Assembly: GCF_032854445.1 (NCBI RefSeq)
Contig: NC_088300.1
Location: 47,964,984-48,028,983 of the forward strand
Origin: Liolophura sinensis
Taxonomy: Eukaryota > Mollusca > Polyplacophora > Chitonida > Chitonidae
DNA: 64,000 nt
Direction: 5' to 3'
Below, one piece after another: positions 12,314 through 24,550 of the stretch. Position 1 is the stretch's first letter, and each line of letters begins with the position of its first letter. A program made the translations under genes and the position numbers. The notes beneath the pieces are model-generated. The model ran no database searches and was not told the DNA's origin. It saw only the letters and a list, made by a program, of their open reading frames with translations.

Positions 12314-12412
12314 TTTTATTTATTTATTTGATTGGTGTTTTACGCCGTTCTCAAGGATATTTCACTTATACGATAGCCTCCAGTATTATGGTGGGAGGAA
12401 ACCGGGCAGAGC
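12314..12412 (-). mobile_element. SINE family A 3' half, inverted against the preceding copy
   Basis: Tail and 3' body read on minus (TTTATTTGATTGGTG to ACCGGGCAGAGC). It abuts the plus-strand copy within three bases, making a head-to-head-like composite. One copy probably inserted at or in the tail of the other. Confidence 0.8.
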
Positions 12413-12860
12413 AGGTTGCGTGTAAGTTCACTGCATGTTGTGTGAATCTTTAAGTACAGCGCATGGTAGAATAAGTTCATTTAGTGCAGGACCATATAAA
12501 CCTGAATATATCATAAACTGTCACACTTGACATTTTCTATCATGAAGAAATTAGAGATTCTCATCCACCATTCGGGCAAGATTACAACATTCCATTGCAT
12601 GTAGCATATGCATGAATATAACTTTTATTCAGTCTTCATACTTAAATTCATTGGGATTCCTCAGATTTGGTTCACAGGTGAGTTTCATATAAGGAAGATG
12701 CACTGGCAGGTGTCATGTTTATATATGATAAGCTGCCGTTTCTAAAACTGGATGATCCACTACACTAAACAAATAAATCCGTTAATCTTGACAAAAGGTC
12801 CGTTGTCTGAGTGATGCATATGTATATAGAATATGTATTCTGTTACTATACAAGTACATC

Positions 12861-12910
12861 GTGAAACACCAATCAAATAAATAAATAAATAAATAAATAA
12901 ATAAATATAT
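12861..12910 (+). mobile_element. SINE family A tail fragment with long (AAAT)n
   Basis: GAAACACCAATCAAATAAAT is followed by an extended AAAT run. Only the extreme 3' end is present and no target duplication was seen. Confidence 0.65.
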
Positions 12911-13491
12911 AAAACGGAGATGTTCTACCAGTCACATCTTAAACATGAGGCAATGTTTAAAAATTAAAACAAATTAAGCATTTCTCATAAACACTTAAGT
13001 GTTGGTGCACGTGAATGTATATCGCTTTATATTCTATGTTGCAGATAGCGAATTATGGACGATCCAAATTATCTGAATAACGATGTAATGTCTTGAAAAT
13101 ATGTAACCACATCATGTTTTAGAATAAATAAATACTTTTCATAAGTAACTTCAGAATTTATTTTTAGACGATTATTGTACAATGAAACATCCGTGATCAC
13201 ATCCGTGTGACCTCGTTTTGCATAACGTTATGTACACATCTACAGCATTGCTCTGAGGTATGTCAAGCTTTGAACTAAGCTGCGATTTATACCGTGTGTT
13301 ATATTCAAGTCTCCACATTGTCATACAAGTTGTACATGGGCTACATTGACGACCTTACATTTAAGTTTTATTTCTACATATCCATATTTTCCGTTCTAAT
13401 TAGTTGTTCTAGTTAATATGATGGTGTGTACTGTTGTGGATCAATAAATGAAATATGCTTGTGAAAGAAAAAAAGGTGCTACATGAACCTG

Positions 13492-13661
13492 CATTCGCTG
13501 TGCGGTCCAGCTTATACTGGTTTCCTCTCCGGTCGTATATGTAAATGTAGTATGGCTAGCAAGGTGCTCTTGTTATCCCCCGAGCTCTGCCCAGTTTTCT
13601 CCCACCATAATGCTAGAAATATTGTTGAGTGCGGCGTAAAACGCTAATCAAATAAATAAAT
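13492..13661 (+). mobile_element. SINE family A, 5'-truncated and diverged
   Basis: The match begins within the B-box region (GGTCCAGCTTATACTGG) and includes CCTCTCCGGTCGTA, CTCTGCCCAG and CTCCCACCATAATGC. It ends in GCGTAAAACGCTAATCA plus AAAT repeats. Internal deletions are visible. Confidence 0.8.
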
Positions 13662-15186
13662 TTTAAAAAATTAAAAGAATCGGTCATAACATGTCACGTT
13701 CTCAAACGACAATAACATTCAAAAGTTTCACTTTGTTATATGAGTTATCACGTGCAAAGACCCATAATGCTCGTACAAGTTTCACTTTTTATATGAGTTA
13801 TCACATGCACAGGCCTATAATGCTCGAACGCTCAACATTTACCATTTATAGTTTAAGAAAAAACACTATGCACGGTACAAAAGCTGTGTCCTTTCTATGT
13901 TTGCTACTGTAAAAACGACAACAACACTGGTTTTCTGGAAAAGGCCATTTCAAGGAAATGATTATTTATTGCCCCACACATTGACATCCCTACAGGCAAC
14001 CATACAGGGTTAATTAAAGTGAAAGAAAGCTGAAATATGAAGTAAGGCTCATCACACAGACAATATAAAACTGTGAGTAAAAATACTTTCATTTATTTTT
14101 TCAAATTTTGTTTAAGAGTTTGAAAGGCATTCAAATATTTGAATAGTATGGTGGGCTTTATGAGCCATGCTGACAGTATCAAGGAACTCTGACGTTATAT
14201 CATCTTTTGTTTCCTGATGCTCACCATGCAAAAGGAAGGAATTTTTGGGAACATCATTTCAGTAATCGTTTACTCATGGGTAAAAGGAGTTCTTCCAACA
14301 TTCAGTGTCGTGAGTAGAGTTGGAAAAACTTCCTGTGACTTTAGAGTTCCTAAACTCTGGTAGTATAAGGTCCATAAGCCCACTTTAGAATTCATATGTC
14401 TGAACGCCTTTTCACAGAAATCTAAACAAATAAATGAAAGTATATTTATGCATAGTGGTCTATTTAGTGATGTCTACTTTGATTGTTAGAGATCTTTTCC
14501 TTTAACAATGAGGTGGTGGAGGCGAAATCGATTTAACCATTTCATATCATAATTAATCTTACTCTCACAATAATGGGTCTATAGTGAATAAATAACCAGC
14601 TTGCTTCATTGCACACAGAATCACGATAAGACATTAAAGAGAGCACTATTTCTTTAAGCTTGACTGAACTAAAGAGGTATTCTTTTCATTTTGCCTGCTG
14701 ATTTAGTTAGGCAGCCTCGTTCAGTTTATTATTTGAGAATCTGACCAGTGATCAATTTATCTGAATGCTAATTAGCCGTATCCCAGTTAGTGACAACTTT
14801 ATAATTTCACCCATTTAAAAGCTTTTGCTGTCTGCTATATTTCTAAGTTATTGCTAATACGAATGGGCTGCTGTTTGAGTGCATGCGTGGAATATATGAA
14901 ATAAGTGGATGAACACTGTTAACAAGTATGTTACTTTAGAGAATGGTAAGAAGAAATAGTAAGCACTATTCAGTACTGGTAGTATTTAAAAAAGGGGAGA
15001 AAATTGAGAAATCTGAGTTGAGATAATTTGTTTGCGTAAAACCATAGAATAAACTTAGACACATCAAGCAAGACACCAATTTGTGAGAAGAAAAGGCTGA
15101 GAAAACTGTTGGGACCCTGGTGTGGTGAAACGCGAAAGATGTTAACAGACAACATTATAAACTGGTTTTATCCTTTTACTGCAGCC
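13662..15186. other. Intergenic, nothing recognised
   Basis: No coding region or structured repeat could be supported. The open frame at 13691-13912 contains a short internal duplication (TTTCACTTT..TATGAGTTATCAC) but no domain. Confidence 0.45.
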
Positions 15187-15194
15187 ATTCATAG

Positions 15195-15228
15195 AGTGAG
15201 TGACTTGGGGTTTAACGCCGTACTTGCT
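15195..15228 (-). mobile_element. Tail-only family B insertion (34 bp) with 8-bp target duplication
   Basis: The insert contains GACTTGGGGTTTAACGCCG only. ATTCATAG flanks it at 15187-15194 and 15229-15236. It is a very short copy of the family B 3' end. Confidence 0.65.
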
Positions 15229-15236
15229 ATTCATAG

Positions 15237-15851
15237 ATGGTTTCTATATATAGCATAGAATCATACAGTCTCCCGGATGTATATAAATCATCACCCGTAC
15301 AACTGGCTAAACGTACGCTTACATGGATGTACATTAAAATGCCTAATTAGGCAAATGGTGTCATTCTGCTAATTAACGGGAAATTTTCATGTTGCTAATT
15401 ATATCGGTATTTACTGAATCACGTTTGTGTAATGGTACGATAATAAATATTCGTACATCGAGACTCTTTATCGCCTAAAGCAGCATATGCTGGGTGGCAT
15501 ATATTCTTCATTCCTTCCATAGTTCATTTTTTTTACTTAGTTCACTTTTTTACTTGATTGTTTAAATTTTTAACTTTCAACGTTCACATTTTAACTTATA
15601 CCATTATTTTAGTCCACTGTTTCATGGCCAGGTTAATGAGATTAGTTAGTGCACAAGTACTGAGATATCGTGCTACTCCAGAGGATAGTGTACTATCCAT
15701 CTTGAATCTTTATCTATTAGGTTATTTATATTCCCCCTTTAGAATTAACTGGTCGTTACTTATATATCAGTTTAACACCAAGCAACTGATACTACAGTCT
15801 GTATTTACAAATCATCAATCCGCTCTATCCCCGGAGAGAAGGAAGAGATTA
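15237..15851. other. Intergenic, nothing recognised
   Basis: AT-rich. The 138-codon open frame starting at 15558 runs into SINE-like sequence and has no recognisable domain. Confidence 0.4.
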
Positions 15852-16045
15852 TTTATTTTATTATATTCGCACTCAAGAAAATTTCACTTATTCGACAGAA
15901 AGCAGTTTTATGTGAAGATTAAAATGGGCAGAATGCGGGTAAATCCTCCGGCCGCCAGCAGGTTCCTCACATAAACTCGAAGCTGAACGAGCAGAGGCTG
16001 GATTAGTCGTGAGAGATTCGCCTGCGTCGAGAGCGACCCCTCAAC
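15852..16045 (-). mobile_element. Diverged SINE-like element
   Basis: The left part (TTATTTATTTTATTATATTCGCACTCAAG in pieces, then TTTCACTTATTCGAC) resembles the family A tail. The right part (GAGGCTGGATTAG..GAGAGATTCGCC) resembles a segment at 31198-31240 and may include a decayed tRNA-like head. Its family is uncertain. Confidence 0.4.
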
Positions 16046-18483
16046 GTGAGTCCCTATTCATTATGAAACATCACTAACCAAATAGTAAATTGTTATAAGA
16101 GCATACATGTAAGAACGGGTAGGCACTTGGTGCCATATACATGTATAATGTGGATCAATTCAGACAAACTCTCCTTTTCAGAACAATATATGAAACTATT
16201 TCATTACAGCATTTTAATGAATAAATGAATGATTATTATCAAATAATAATAAAATACTTATATGTAATATTTTCGGCAATATTGTAACCATATCATGGGG
16301 ATTCATTACGGCAGCTTGTGGATAACATAGTATCCTAATCATAAACATACAGACTCTAATGTGTCTCTTCTTTTACACATTATTTCAAAACGACCTAGAC
16401 ATTTTGGGGTATATTTTAAACTCTCTTCTGCTTTATTTATTATATGGAATTTTCTGTAACATCTCTTAAATCTCCAAATTTCAGTTTTTCCAAATGGCCT
16501 TCAAGTAACTTTTGCAACATTTTTGTACGTATATGGTTATTTAGATTAAAATCCTAGCAAGCGAGAATTTAAGCCAGTTTTGTTGAAGCCTCCATTTTGA
16601 TAGGTCATGTGACCGAACTATTCAGAATTACTTGGTAATGTGTGTAACCGTAACTTGCTTCAACCGTAACTTTGACGAGAACATGTACATCACGTCACGA
16701 CATGTAGCAAATTACTGCACAAGTAACAGTGGTAAGAAAAGGGCGAAATGAAAGACAATGATTCGCAGATTTGAAAGAAGAGAGGACCATACTGTGTAGG
16801 AATTCCCCTTAAAGGCATTCCTTCATCATATCAGCTTTCGCATATACACGAATCTCTCAACGAGTGACGTACAGGTAATTACCATAGCAACCATGCAGAA
16901 GTGAAGACAAAACGCTGCCTTGGAAATTACGTGTACGTGACTCTGTGTGCCTTTCGTGTAGATCCCATACCTGATATCCGGCTTGTCCTAGAACGAGAAG
17001 AAATAGCCACTTTCCATACTAGATGTAATCGCTTCCAAGTAAAGTAAACATTAGTATGAACAGACGTGATAATAGTAAAGCTTGAAAATGGATGAAGGAC
17101 AGGATGTGCTATGTTTGTAGATATTGCTGCCATTAGACCATATATGTATGCTTAGCGTTCAACGTTGTAGGCTATCATATGACGACGAGATGTCATTAGA
17201 TGTGTTTACATGTATTGTGTCTTCTTGTGGAAAGGAGAGTACATGCCGCCAAAGTGTTGCCACCACTGAAGTATCATGCCGAAGACACCAGACAACACCC
17301 CACCCAGTCACATTATACTGACACCGGGCCAGCTTGTTTCCTTCTTCTATAACTTCTTAGTGCTGAGAGCCAAACGACTGTCATTATCACACAATAACCA
17401 ATACCTACGCATGTACACATCATATCACATTAATACAACAACGTATGTTTTAACATACCATACAATTTAGGTATGCGATAAAATTAATTAACGCGCCTCG
17501 AAATTGGTCGCAGAGCTCTTTTGTTTTATATATATTTTCTCTATGATACCGTGAGCTGCAGACATAGGGAAGGCTGTATTGTCAGTATATACTACATGCA
17601 TGGGGGTGCAATATTACCACATATTATGCTGGTGAATGTCTATGACCCTTGAACACAACTGATCCCTATATTTGAGGTATTTCAGGTGTGTTGTTTTCGG
17701 TCACGAGACACAGGTCACAATGTTGACGACATGCAGATGAGATACGTGGAATAGTATCCCATCTGCGGAGAGGGTAGTTTTAGAAAGAAATTAAGGTTGT
17801 CAAACCAGCCCTGAGTTGGCTTGTCACTAAGACAAAATAATCTCCAACAACATTCCCAAGCGTATCAAACATTTAAAGACAAGAAAGGGGTACGTTTTTC
17901 CAGGTAAGGTGTGGAATATGTGGACCTCGCGAGTACCTTACAAGTATGTTTGTAACACGATCTACATGAGTCCGCACGTCTTTTGGGGCACCTTTATCGC
18001 ATATTCAACCTATATCAGACAACAACAACTTTGACCTGCTACTTAAGTTACAAATAAGTGCATGACTAACTTTTTCATCTGAATGAATGAGTTCTGTAAG
18101 ATTCACTGACCTGTGGAAAAAAAAAAACAGAGGCCTTTAGATAAGATCGTAGTGAGTAGATAGACGACATGATCTGTTATTTGAATGATTAACGAGTCAA
18201 AAAGAGACACAACGCCGCTTTCATTCCCACGAGGTTCATTTGCGTATGTGGGGCCAGGGTCTCATGCTATCAATACTGTACGTTTTGTATGTAGAGGTGG
18301 ACTCGTTTATTCGACTACAACGATAAGGCTAAGACGAAGCAAATGTCAATTTGTTACTGGTGAGATTGGTCTCCGACAGAGCGGTCCATTCTTTAAGAAT
18401 TCTTTCAAGCCAATATCAGCCACTATAGGCCTACATTCAACACTTAATATGTCCGTTATTCCTCAGCCTCGAACAGAAAGTTC
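16046..18483. other. Intergenic with a family B piece
   Basis: No gene was recognised. A piece of the family B repeat is present (listed separately at 17255). The open frame at 18185-18568 ends in a proline run encoded by a C-rich tract and has no known domain. Confidence 0.4.
17255..17330 (-). mobile_element. Fragment probably belonging to repeat family B
   Basis: GCCGAAGACACC, CCCACCCAGTCACATTAT and ACTGACACCGGGCC are segments I associate with the far end of the same molluscan repeat as 8167-8318. The link is from memory and is not shown within this window. Confidence 0.35.
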
Positions 18484-18530
18484 CCCGCCGCTCCCCCCCT
18501 CCACCCCCCCCCCCCCCACCGCCCGCCCTC
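18484..18530 (-). repeat. C-rich tract; G-rich on minus strand
   Basis: The plus strand has several runs of four or more C, including one of about 14. The minus strand therefore offers at least four G-runs, enough for a G-quadruplex. Confidence 0.7.
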
Positions 18531-18670
18531 ACTTGTGCTGCTTTGTTTTAAGTATGACTTCAGTATAAGCTGAATGGCGACATTCGGTGGAACTTGTTTG
18601 CCACTAATGCATGTGCTTAATGTTTTACTCTGCGTGAGGACACTGTTGTTGTTTTTTTTTTGTCACTTAC

Positions 18671-18739
18671 CACTGTAACTGCTGTACAGGTGAAATTTTC
18701 TTGAGTCGCCATACTCAATTAAACCTCAAATAAATAAAT
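18671..18739 (+). mobile_element. SINE family A 3' fragment
   Basis: CTGTACAGGTGAAATTTTC, CTTGAG and AACCTCAAATAAATAAAT match the last 60-70 bp of the family with substitutions. Confidence 0.6.
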
Positions 18740-19070
18740 GAATTATTATATTCAATGCTAACTCATTGTTTGTAAGCAAACGAATTGTGCCCAGACTGTC
18801 CAACATTTAAATATAAAAAATGATACCATGCAGTGCATTGTGATCAACAGTTTGCTTAAAGATCAGTAAGGTGAAGGCTGACGTGTAAGAGGTCATAGGT
18901 TTGTAGGTCGTCATCCTGTGAGTCAAAACTTTTTACAGCTGAAACAAAGTTTAGGTCTTTCATATCATTTTTCAGCAACGCGAGAAACAGAATGACAGAA
19001 TAAAATTGCCGTAGATAACGGGGACAGAGCAACTGCTCTACACCAAATTTGAACGACGAGATTCTGTTAG

Positions 19071-19298
19071 TTTATTTATTTATTTATTTATTTGATTGGT
19101 GTTGTACGCCGTACTCAAGAATATTTCACTTATACGACGGCGGCCAGCATTATGGTGGGTGGAAACCCACGACCATCCGCAGGTTGCTGGAAAACCTTCC
19201 CACGTATGGCCGGAGAAGAAAACAGCATGAGTTGGATTGAACTCACATCGACCGCATTGGTGAGAGACTCCTGGGTCATTACGCTGCGCTAGCGCGCT
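19071..19298 (-). mobile_element. SINE family A, truncated in the tRNA head
   Basis: Tail, body and B box are well kept. The copy ends at GCTAGCGCGC, inside the A-box region, and the body lacks the GGGCAGAGCCCGGGGG segment. No convincing target duplication was found. The two open frames here are the SINE. Confidence 0.85.
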
Positions 19299-19412
19299 TT
19301 ACTTCTATATATTCTGTGTCCAAATGTAAAGTTGTGCAGAGCTTGGGGAATGGTATGTGCTCTCCATAAGTCATGCCTTATTCAGTTTTAAGAAAAAAAG
19401 TATGTGAAACGT

Positions 19413-19660
19413 TCAATTGAAAACAATTGAAGCAGCAGACCTGTAACAAATTTCATATGGTACCGATGTCACGCGCGATGCAGCGGGTGGACGAATAAGG
19501 TCACTCGCACAATACTCCTTACAGCGCATGTGACGCTTACGTTCACTTTCCATCACTGCCTCCACTAGCAAAATGTCTACAGAAATCTTGAACAACGCCG
19601 AAGTCACTGGGGTCACAGTGATGAGGCGGGAAGTGATGTCAGAAAACACAAAATCTCTGT
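19413..19660 (-). repeat. Dispersed repeat D, copy 1
   Basis: On the minus strand this segment shares blocks with 43146-43295 on plus: TCTGACATCACTTCC, GCGTTGTTCAAGATTTCTGT and CATGCGCTG(T/C)A(A/G)GGAGTAT. It shares TACTCCTTACAGCGCATGTG-type sequence with 42905-42962. It carries an open frame of 78 codons on minus that is broken in the other copy. The family is not recognised. Confidence 0.65.
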
Positions 19661-20139
19661 CTTAACCTTTGTTTCTTTGTTTAAAGCGTAGACAGGGAGG
19701 CAAAGGCTGTCCTAAATTGACCTATATCGAAAATAAAAAAAATACCCTATACTGATTTTCGATCCAACATTCTTAAATATATTTGTCGTCTTTGTCGGGG
19801 TAAATGGGATTTACAGATGCATAATAAACGTCACGCTTTCATCCTGTCAATAGCTATAATTCTTATACACATGGTATGTCTCGAAGAGTCCAAGTAATTT
19901 TAACGCGCTGCCGTATGGGGCATTCTCGTTTAACACACAGTTTTATTCTCGATGGGAGTCCGAGTGTGTTGGATATGATACTTAATATGGCGTATCATTG
20001 TTGACTGTGTAGGCAAAGATACTACACATTCGGCATTGCTTGCGATGCTGTTATTAAATATTTAAAGGCAATTGGCTTACCGGTATATAATTAAATATAG
20101 TTTTTGGTTATATACCATTCATTGGCTGTTGTTTTAAAC

Positions 20140-20206
20140 TTGCTCTTGCCACGATATTGCTGAAAAATTACCACTGTAGCGTTAAGCCATAATCATTCAT
20201 TCATCC
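20140..20206 (+). mobile_element. SINE-type tail with (ATTC)n
   Basis: GCCACGATATTGCTGAAAAA, GCGTTAAGCCATAATC and ATTCATTCATCC have the form of a SINE 3' end with a short-repeat tail. It resembles the tail of the element at 38216-38443 (GACGTTAAACCCC plus ATTC repeats). Confidence 0.5.
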
Positions 20207-20829
20207 TTTATCTGATGTGTGAACAGTATGATTCTAACCAACGATCTTATTGGTCCATGGATCCACCCCGAATTTTGGGAATTGCGTGCCTTTGTAGAGA
20301 ACCATAGGCTTTGTTAGTACAAGGCTTTCATATGTAGCTCAAACACTTTTGTGTAAATTGCGTCAGTACTTATAATTAGCTTAGTCAATAAAGCGAGCCG
20401 AGTGTGGAGTATTATTCGTGTCTGGATAGGGTCATCGGTACACGGCTAAAACTGGGAGTTTGTAATGTTCAAGGGGAACCCCCTTGCCGACTCCCGCGGC
20501 CGTATACCAGCACGATCAGTACATAGCAGATAAAAGCAGCACACAGGCAAGAATTGTGAAATACCAATAGTAAAGCAAGGTCAAGCACTGTTTCGACATT
20601 TGCAACCATTTTGTGGTTCATTTTGACATGTTTACTGTGGATCACAAGGGAAAGACCCGTCATATTGTTACCCGCTATGTGTGTCACACGGACGTTCTGT
20701 TTACTGTATTGTCTATCCCTAGATTCAGCGGTGTTTCAAGTTAATGTAGGTAGGCCTGTGTTGGTTTAGTGTCTACTGTTCCCTATAGCTGCGTTTGACC
20801 CTTGTTGACTAAACGTATGGGGGCCATAG

Positions 20830-20993
20830 GGGTCAATTCCCCTGCAAGACGGCGTCCCCGAATCTCCTCAGTTCTGCCTGCTGTCAGAAATCAGAGAGAT
20901 TGCCAGGTACCTTGTGAGGTTTAGTTTTTTCTACATCAATTGTCACCACTGTCATACAAGTAACATATTCTTGAGAACGTCATAAAATACCAG
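20830..20993 (+). mobile_element. Diverged SINE related to family A
   Basis: GGGGTCAATTCCCC looks like a B-box remnant. The 3' part (CACTGTCATACAAGTAACAT, CTTGAGAACGTC, ATAAAATACC) parallels the family A 3' module. It is old or a sister family. Confidence 0.5.
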
Positions 20994-21998
20994 CCTGATA
21001 ACTAAATACGTCCTATCAGTCAGTGGGAATAGTTTCTACATAGCCCACTTTACTTAAATACTTAAGAGGCCTTACTGTAAATTTTAGGCATAAAGCTAGT
21101 CGACTTTGTATCATTATTTTTGAATAGCCCAAATAATTACCTTCCAAAGTATATCAGCCTCGTCTGTATACGTGATACCGTTCAAAACTCATAATAAAGT
21201 TCCTTAAATTTCTAAAGCGGTTCGCATGATAACGATTTCAAAATTTGGAATCATTTTAGCAATGTAAATGGTATAGATGCGAGTCTGATATTTACTAAAA
21301 GACAATACTTTGCGGTATTCATAATACAGAAAATTTGATTAAACCAGCGGTCGAGCATAGAGAAGGCTATAGTGATAACACTGGAATGGTACTGCTACAA
21401 GGGACAATTGCTACTCTCCAAGTACAGTCACCCCAGTGTACACGCCTGCAATAGAGGCTAGGGTAATTACAAGAGCCATTTCCGGTTCTTTATGCCTCTT
21501 AACTGTGATGCATTTAGTACATCTGCAACACAGGAAAGAATAACGTTACATGCATTATAATAGGCATCTATTTTTCACGTGGACCAGTTGCAACTCTAAA
21601 AACAATACACTCTCATGTTCATGCTTTTTTTCTCCGGTACATCGCATATACCTACAGCAATATATACATATCCTTATCGTGGACGAGCTTTAGTAACTCT
21701 TCAAATAAAGTTTTTTGGGCATTAACATCAACCATTACGTTAAACAGTTATGCCCAATCTATGCTTTAACGATTAATGTTTAAATTAAACAATATTTCCA
21801 AGTGTAATATTCTGCTGTGAATTTCTTAGTGAAATTATAGCTTTTCATTTGTTATTGACCAGCAAGTCATAAACAAAATGTATCAATCGTGCTGTTTCGT
21901 AACATGTTGATTCAAAGCTGACTTGTAAGGTTGCTTATAACGTGCAGTTTCACGAACCGAATTGCAAATCATCCAAAATGGAGTTCATATATAGTGAG

Positions 21999-22025
21999 TG
22001 AGTGCTTGGGGTTTAACGTCGTACT
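21999..22025 (-). mobile_element. Tail-only family B insertion (27 bp) with 15-bp target duplication
   Basis: The insert is GAGTGCTTGGGGTTTAAC plus a few flanking bases. TTCATATATAGTGAG flanks it at 21984-21998 and 22026-22040. The last bases of the left repeat also resemble the (GAGT) tail, so the true insert boundary may shift by a few bases. Confidence 0.7.
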
Positions 22026-22341
22026 TTCATATATAGTGAGCACACTCCCAAATGGATTAGTCGTCTGTGGTACACGTTTGTGCCATTTAGATAACACTGA
22101 AGCCGAATGACGTGTAGGGTAACAGATGGATCATCGCCAAATTTCTCCTTCCAGGAAATTCCAGACCTAACACGCTGATCGCTGGTTCTTAACATACAAT
22201 CACTGAGCTACAACAACAGCTGGAATCATGCAGTGAACATAAAATGTACACTTCCATATAAATTCTACATGCACTCCAACAGGGTATACTTTTCTTGAAA
22301 GTAGAATACATTTCTTGAAAGCAAAATAAGCTTAATGAGTC

Positions 22342-22375
22342 CACCTATCTTCATAATGAAACATGAAGATAGGTG
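22342..22375. repeat. Perfect 12-bp inverted repeat, 10-nt loop
   Basis: CACCTATCTTCA at 22342-22353 pairs with TGAAGATAGGTG at 22364-22375. No gene flanks it. Confidence 0.8.
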
Positions 22376-24368
22376 AAGAAAATAAACAAATTTTCCAAGA
22401 ATATCTGCTATATCTTCAATATAAGACTTCGTCAGGTTCGAAAGAGAAGTCTGCCTCAATAATTACCTACATGTACGGAGTCAGTCCTTGTGCATACAAA
22501 CGTCTGAATCTACATACTTAGGCAGATATCATCTGGCATCATTTGGCGACATACACAAACTACACTACATTAATACATTAAGGTAGTTGAGAGATATAAA
22601 TCTAGAACTATCAAACAACGACAATCGCCAACTGTGGAGATTTGTCCGAGAAGAAAGGTCCTTTGTGCAGCGCTGACAAAAACAATTTCAGAAAACATGG
22701 GTAAAGACAATAGCCCTTACACACGTGTACGCACAAATCACAGTAAGATATCAAGCATTAGCACCTTGTTAGCGGCTAATTAAGATTTTCTCAGTTGATA
22801 ATGACTGTGTTTAAGATAGGGATCATTCGCCGAGGAGTTCAAGCGGAGTTTGCCTCTGGCGAAGAAACAATGAACAACTTATGAAATGACCTCGCGGTTT
22901 CAGATTGAAATGGAGATTGAATCATAAATTAAATCTAATGAAGATCGTACACAATCCAGCTCTTCTTTGCAAAGCTAGCGAAAAATGTGTCCGAGAGTTG
23001 TTAATTGTATATTTTATTGAAATATATGTTTATCATTATCATGCATATGCTTAAAATTAGCAGATAAATTGAAATGAGTTCGACTGAAATAGAAGTTATT
23101 TGGACATTATTTAAACTGTTGGATTGATTTAAAATAGTTCTGCTTTAACCAGGCATATATTCCGAATGGACTTTGACATAACTATAGACAGTGAATGAAA
23201 CGCTTTGTAAAACTTTGAAGATGATCAGAAATTTCGAGAGAGCTATTACTGTAATGATGAGTTTGTGTAGTCAAAAGGTATCGACGTATCGTAAAGTTAT
23301 GAAATACTGACCTATACTCAACACAAACTCTGTGAAACTGGTTTCTAGAAAGGTGCTCTACTTTCTGCTCACATCTTTACTCGGGCGTACTGCTAAGGAA
23401 CAAGATACTTTATCTTCCTCGTTATGGCCATGCTTGTTCCAGTCACCAACACCTACAGTGGATCATTCACTTGCACCTTGGTCAGCTGGCATATTGCCTA
23501 TCCAGTCGGATTACATATACGTCTTCATACCATTCTCTTCTATCGACATAACATGCTAAGGAAACCATGTTTCTATTTTGCATTTTGTTCGTTTATTCAC
23601 TGGTGTACATGAGACTGCAGTGTTAGAACAAATATCACACAGATTGTATACAAGACTGAGCGCGTACTTCAAGTAAATAATAAAAACTTAGAAATACGAA
23701 ATACACAGTTGATTTAGTTGATTTATTTTGAATTATTTGCCGTACTCTTGTATAGTCTAGCATATTTTGTTTGCATACAGCGAAGGCCTGGGGAAACCAC
23801 ACCGTGTCATGAGAAAATGGCCTCCATTTGTCAGGCATTCGGCAAACGAGAGGCCGCAGTCGAGCCTCTGGTAAGCGTACAAGCTAACTCGTTAAACCAC
23901 GCAGTGCTATGCAGGAAACCCCCATCATTTGACATTTGAGTACGTGCCAAAATTGAGAACTCCGGCACGCGTACTTGCGAATAATAGTGTTCTTGCAAAA
24001 ACCTCGAATGCCATAAATCACTCATCAAATTTGCATACTTTAGATGGCCTCAATAGCCTGTGAAAAGAGATATGCCCTATACTGTATAGATGCATTGCGT
24101 ATATAGAAAACTCCTCCGACAGGCGGTCAGGTCATACTGACCCGCAGGTATACTCGCTGATATCAGCTACCGATATACGGCTGTGGATTCCGATCGCAGC
24201 TCAGATAGCACAGATATTGTATAGTAATTATCAAAGATGAAAAACAAAGTTAAAAAGTAGGCCTAACTTTGACAGGCACAAATAGAAAAGAGGACCTGCT
24301 GAATTTTATAATTAAAACATTTAACACCGTGACAAACAATTTTGAAAAGAACTACAGACAATTATTCC
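22376..24368. other. Intergenic with one SINE-like remnant
   Basis: A possible old minus-strand SINE lies at about 23713-23920 (GCCGTACTCTTG, GCCTGGGGAAACCAC and GCTAACTCGTTAAACC-like blocks). No gene was recognised. Overlapping open frames at 23332-23612 have no known domain. Confidence 0.4.
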
Positions 24369-24550
24369 CACCAATGTGGTCGCTGCGAGTTCAAGTCAAG
24401 CGTATACTAGCTTTCTCTCCGGTCGTATACCAGAAAGCCTGCCAGTAACCTGCTGATGGTCGTGGGTTTCCCAGATACCTGCCGGACTACCTCCCACCGT
24501 AACACTGGCCGTTGTCGTATAAGTGAAATAATCTTGATTACATCGTAAAT
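24369..24550 (+). mobile_element. SINE family A, truncated at both ends
   Basis: It runs from CACCAATGTGGTCGCTG through the B box (GAGTTCAAGTC) and body (CTCTCCGGTCGTA, GGTCGTGGGTTTCCC, CTCCCACCGTAA) to GTATAAGTGAAATAATCTTG. The tRNA A box and the AAAT tail are missing. Confidence 0.8.

Larger units (their letters stand above)
19661..21983. other. Intergenic apart from the two SINE pieces listed
   Basis: No gene was recognised on either strand. The open frame at 20469-20687 minus has no known motif. Confidence 0.4.

Noticed and set aside
15558-15974. 138-codon frame as a gene
   Set aside because: No recognisable domain, and its 3' third is SINE-like sequence.
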